Source of the DNA: Saccoglossus kowalevskii
Taxonomy: Eukaryota; Hemichordata; Enteropneusta; Harrimaniidae
Length of the DNA stretch: 23,548 bases
Direction: 5' to 3'
Assembly: GCF_000003605.2 (NCBI RefSeq)
Contig: NW_003143310.1
Location: 899-24,446 of the forward strand
A program made the translations under genes and the position numbers. This document shows, piece after piece, positions 22,558 through 23,548 of this stretch. The notes under the pieces are model-generated. The model searched no databases, was not told the origin of the DNA, and worked only from the letters and a program-made list of their open reading frames with translations. The number at the start of each line of letters is the position of its first letter. The stretch's first letter is position 1.

Positions 22558-22658
22558 CCCGAATATGGGGGTTATTGCCCTCGCGCAAGGAGAGCATTTG
22601 CCCTCCTCACGTCGGGCAACTGATCACCTGCGCTCTGACACAAATGCCCATATTCGGG
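22558..22658. mobile_element. 101-bp hairpin MITE-like element
   Basis: Ends are a perfect 12-bp inverted pair, CCCGAATATGGG and CCCATATTCGGG. The GC-rich interior repeats TTGCCCTC words and pairs loosely, in strong contrast to its AT-rich flanks. No open frame and no clear target duplication. Likely a short non-autonomous mobile element; a structured RNA is an alternative. Confidence 0.6.
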
Positions 22659-23548
22659 AAGTAATATACATGTGAATAGTCGAGTGACATTTTTCCTTTT
22701 TCCAACGGGTGAATAAATAGTTTCGGCAGGTATCTAGTGACGCACTTTCCAGAAGGAATTAGGCATCAGCGTCTGCACCTTGTTGACAATATGGGAAGGA
22801 GGAGTCAGATAGTTGAAATGATACTACAGTTGTAACAAAACGGCATTGGTGACAAAACGACCTTTGTATGTAATTTTGGATGTGAAGAGCACAGAAATAT
22901 AACTTTTTGTGTACTATACGAGTTCTGCCCAACTTTTCTTGATCAGGTTGATAACAGTAATTGTAGTGCCATATATTTCTATTCAGTATCAAGGAGGAGA
23001 AGTTCAGTTTCAGTTATTATTACACCTTAACCTTCCGATTTTTAAAAAGTCACTCTAGAATTGAAAGCTTACTGCCCAGTTGAATGATTTAGTAAAGGAA
23101 TACTGTTGACGTGTAACGAGGAACTCAACATTTAAGCATATACTGAGAGTTTACAAGGTCGGTTGTTACTTTCGTTGACAATACAAATTTCATCTCGCGT
23201 GATTTTATGAAGTAGAGGCTCGATCACAATTACTTAGAGGGCAGTAAACAGTGATCATATTAGCCGAATACCCCACTGTGTATATGGGTTAGGGACTGGC
23301 CATTTGCATAAATGAGTTGAATATATGAAATAAAATGTAAATTATGCAACCATAATGGCATGAGGTTCTACCTGACCGATTAACTACGATCTTCAAAGAT
23401 GGTGACCTCGTCAATATCAAGTTGTGGCAATCCCGTAAAATGGAATGATAGTATTTTCCTCAATGTTATCAGAAGTGTAGAAATACGTTACGGATGCCTT
23501 GCTATTATTATTGTTATTTACCAGTTCATTGGTGAGTTTCTCAGTTTG
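22659..23548. other. Unassigned right flank
   Basis: No recognised gene. The open frame at 22759-22992 (minus) has no family motif. The sequence is AT-rich and apparently unique. Confidence 0.4.

Overview
This window is eukaryotic nuclear DNA. It is AT-rich, intron-rich and full of minisatellites, and it carries small DNA-transposon remnants. The only gene I recognise has animal-type GT-AG introns and encodes a Polycomb RING-finger protein of the PCGF3/5 class, so the source is a metazoan. The dense minisatellites, hAT-like MITE and Crypton-type recombinase suggest an aquatic invertebrate, but I cannot name a phylum.

Layout. (1) 1011-12673, minus strand: a nine-coding-exon PCGF5-like gene. 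None of its exons is long enough to stand out as an ORF. I found them by matching splice sites, codon phase and family motifs, and together they give an uninterrupted 252-residue protein. Its introns hold most of the repeats in the left half: a 62-bp array, a 75-bp array, a ~20-bp array, two (AT)33 tracts, a (TTTAA)11 tract, a 32-bp array with 126-bp higher-order structure, a ~533-bp inverted-repeat element and a palindromic element. (2) 12674-15459: the probable upstream region of the PCGF gene, with a split 5' UTR, a CCAAT/X-box cluster and a CRE-centred palindrome, but no recognisable coding sequence. (3) 15460-15595: a hAT-like MITE. (4) 15832-17465: a 62-65-bp satellite-like array with an internal 291-bp duplication, interrupted by a ~330-bp insertion that ends in AATAAA plus A8. 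(5) 17640-18150: a CCAAT/TATA-type promoter candidate, on the plus strand, with plausible splice sites. (6) 18156-19472: a 42-47-bp array of about 29 units. (7) 19473-20989: AT-rich DNA without recognised genes. (8) 20990-22380, minus strand: a broken Crypton-type tyrosine recombinase (DUF3504-like) that keeps all catalytic residues but has four in-frame stops and at least one frameshift. (9) 22558-22658: a 101-bp hairpin element, followed by unassigned DNA to the end.

The one gene that appears functional is the PCGF5-like gene, a predicted subunit of a variant Polycomb repressive complex 1. The rest is best read as repeats, mobile-element debris and possible regulatory DNA. I saw no sign of a prokaryotic-style gene cluster or a new multi-gene system.
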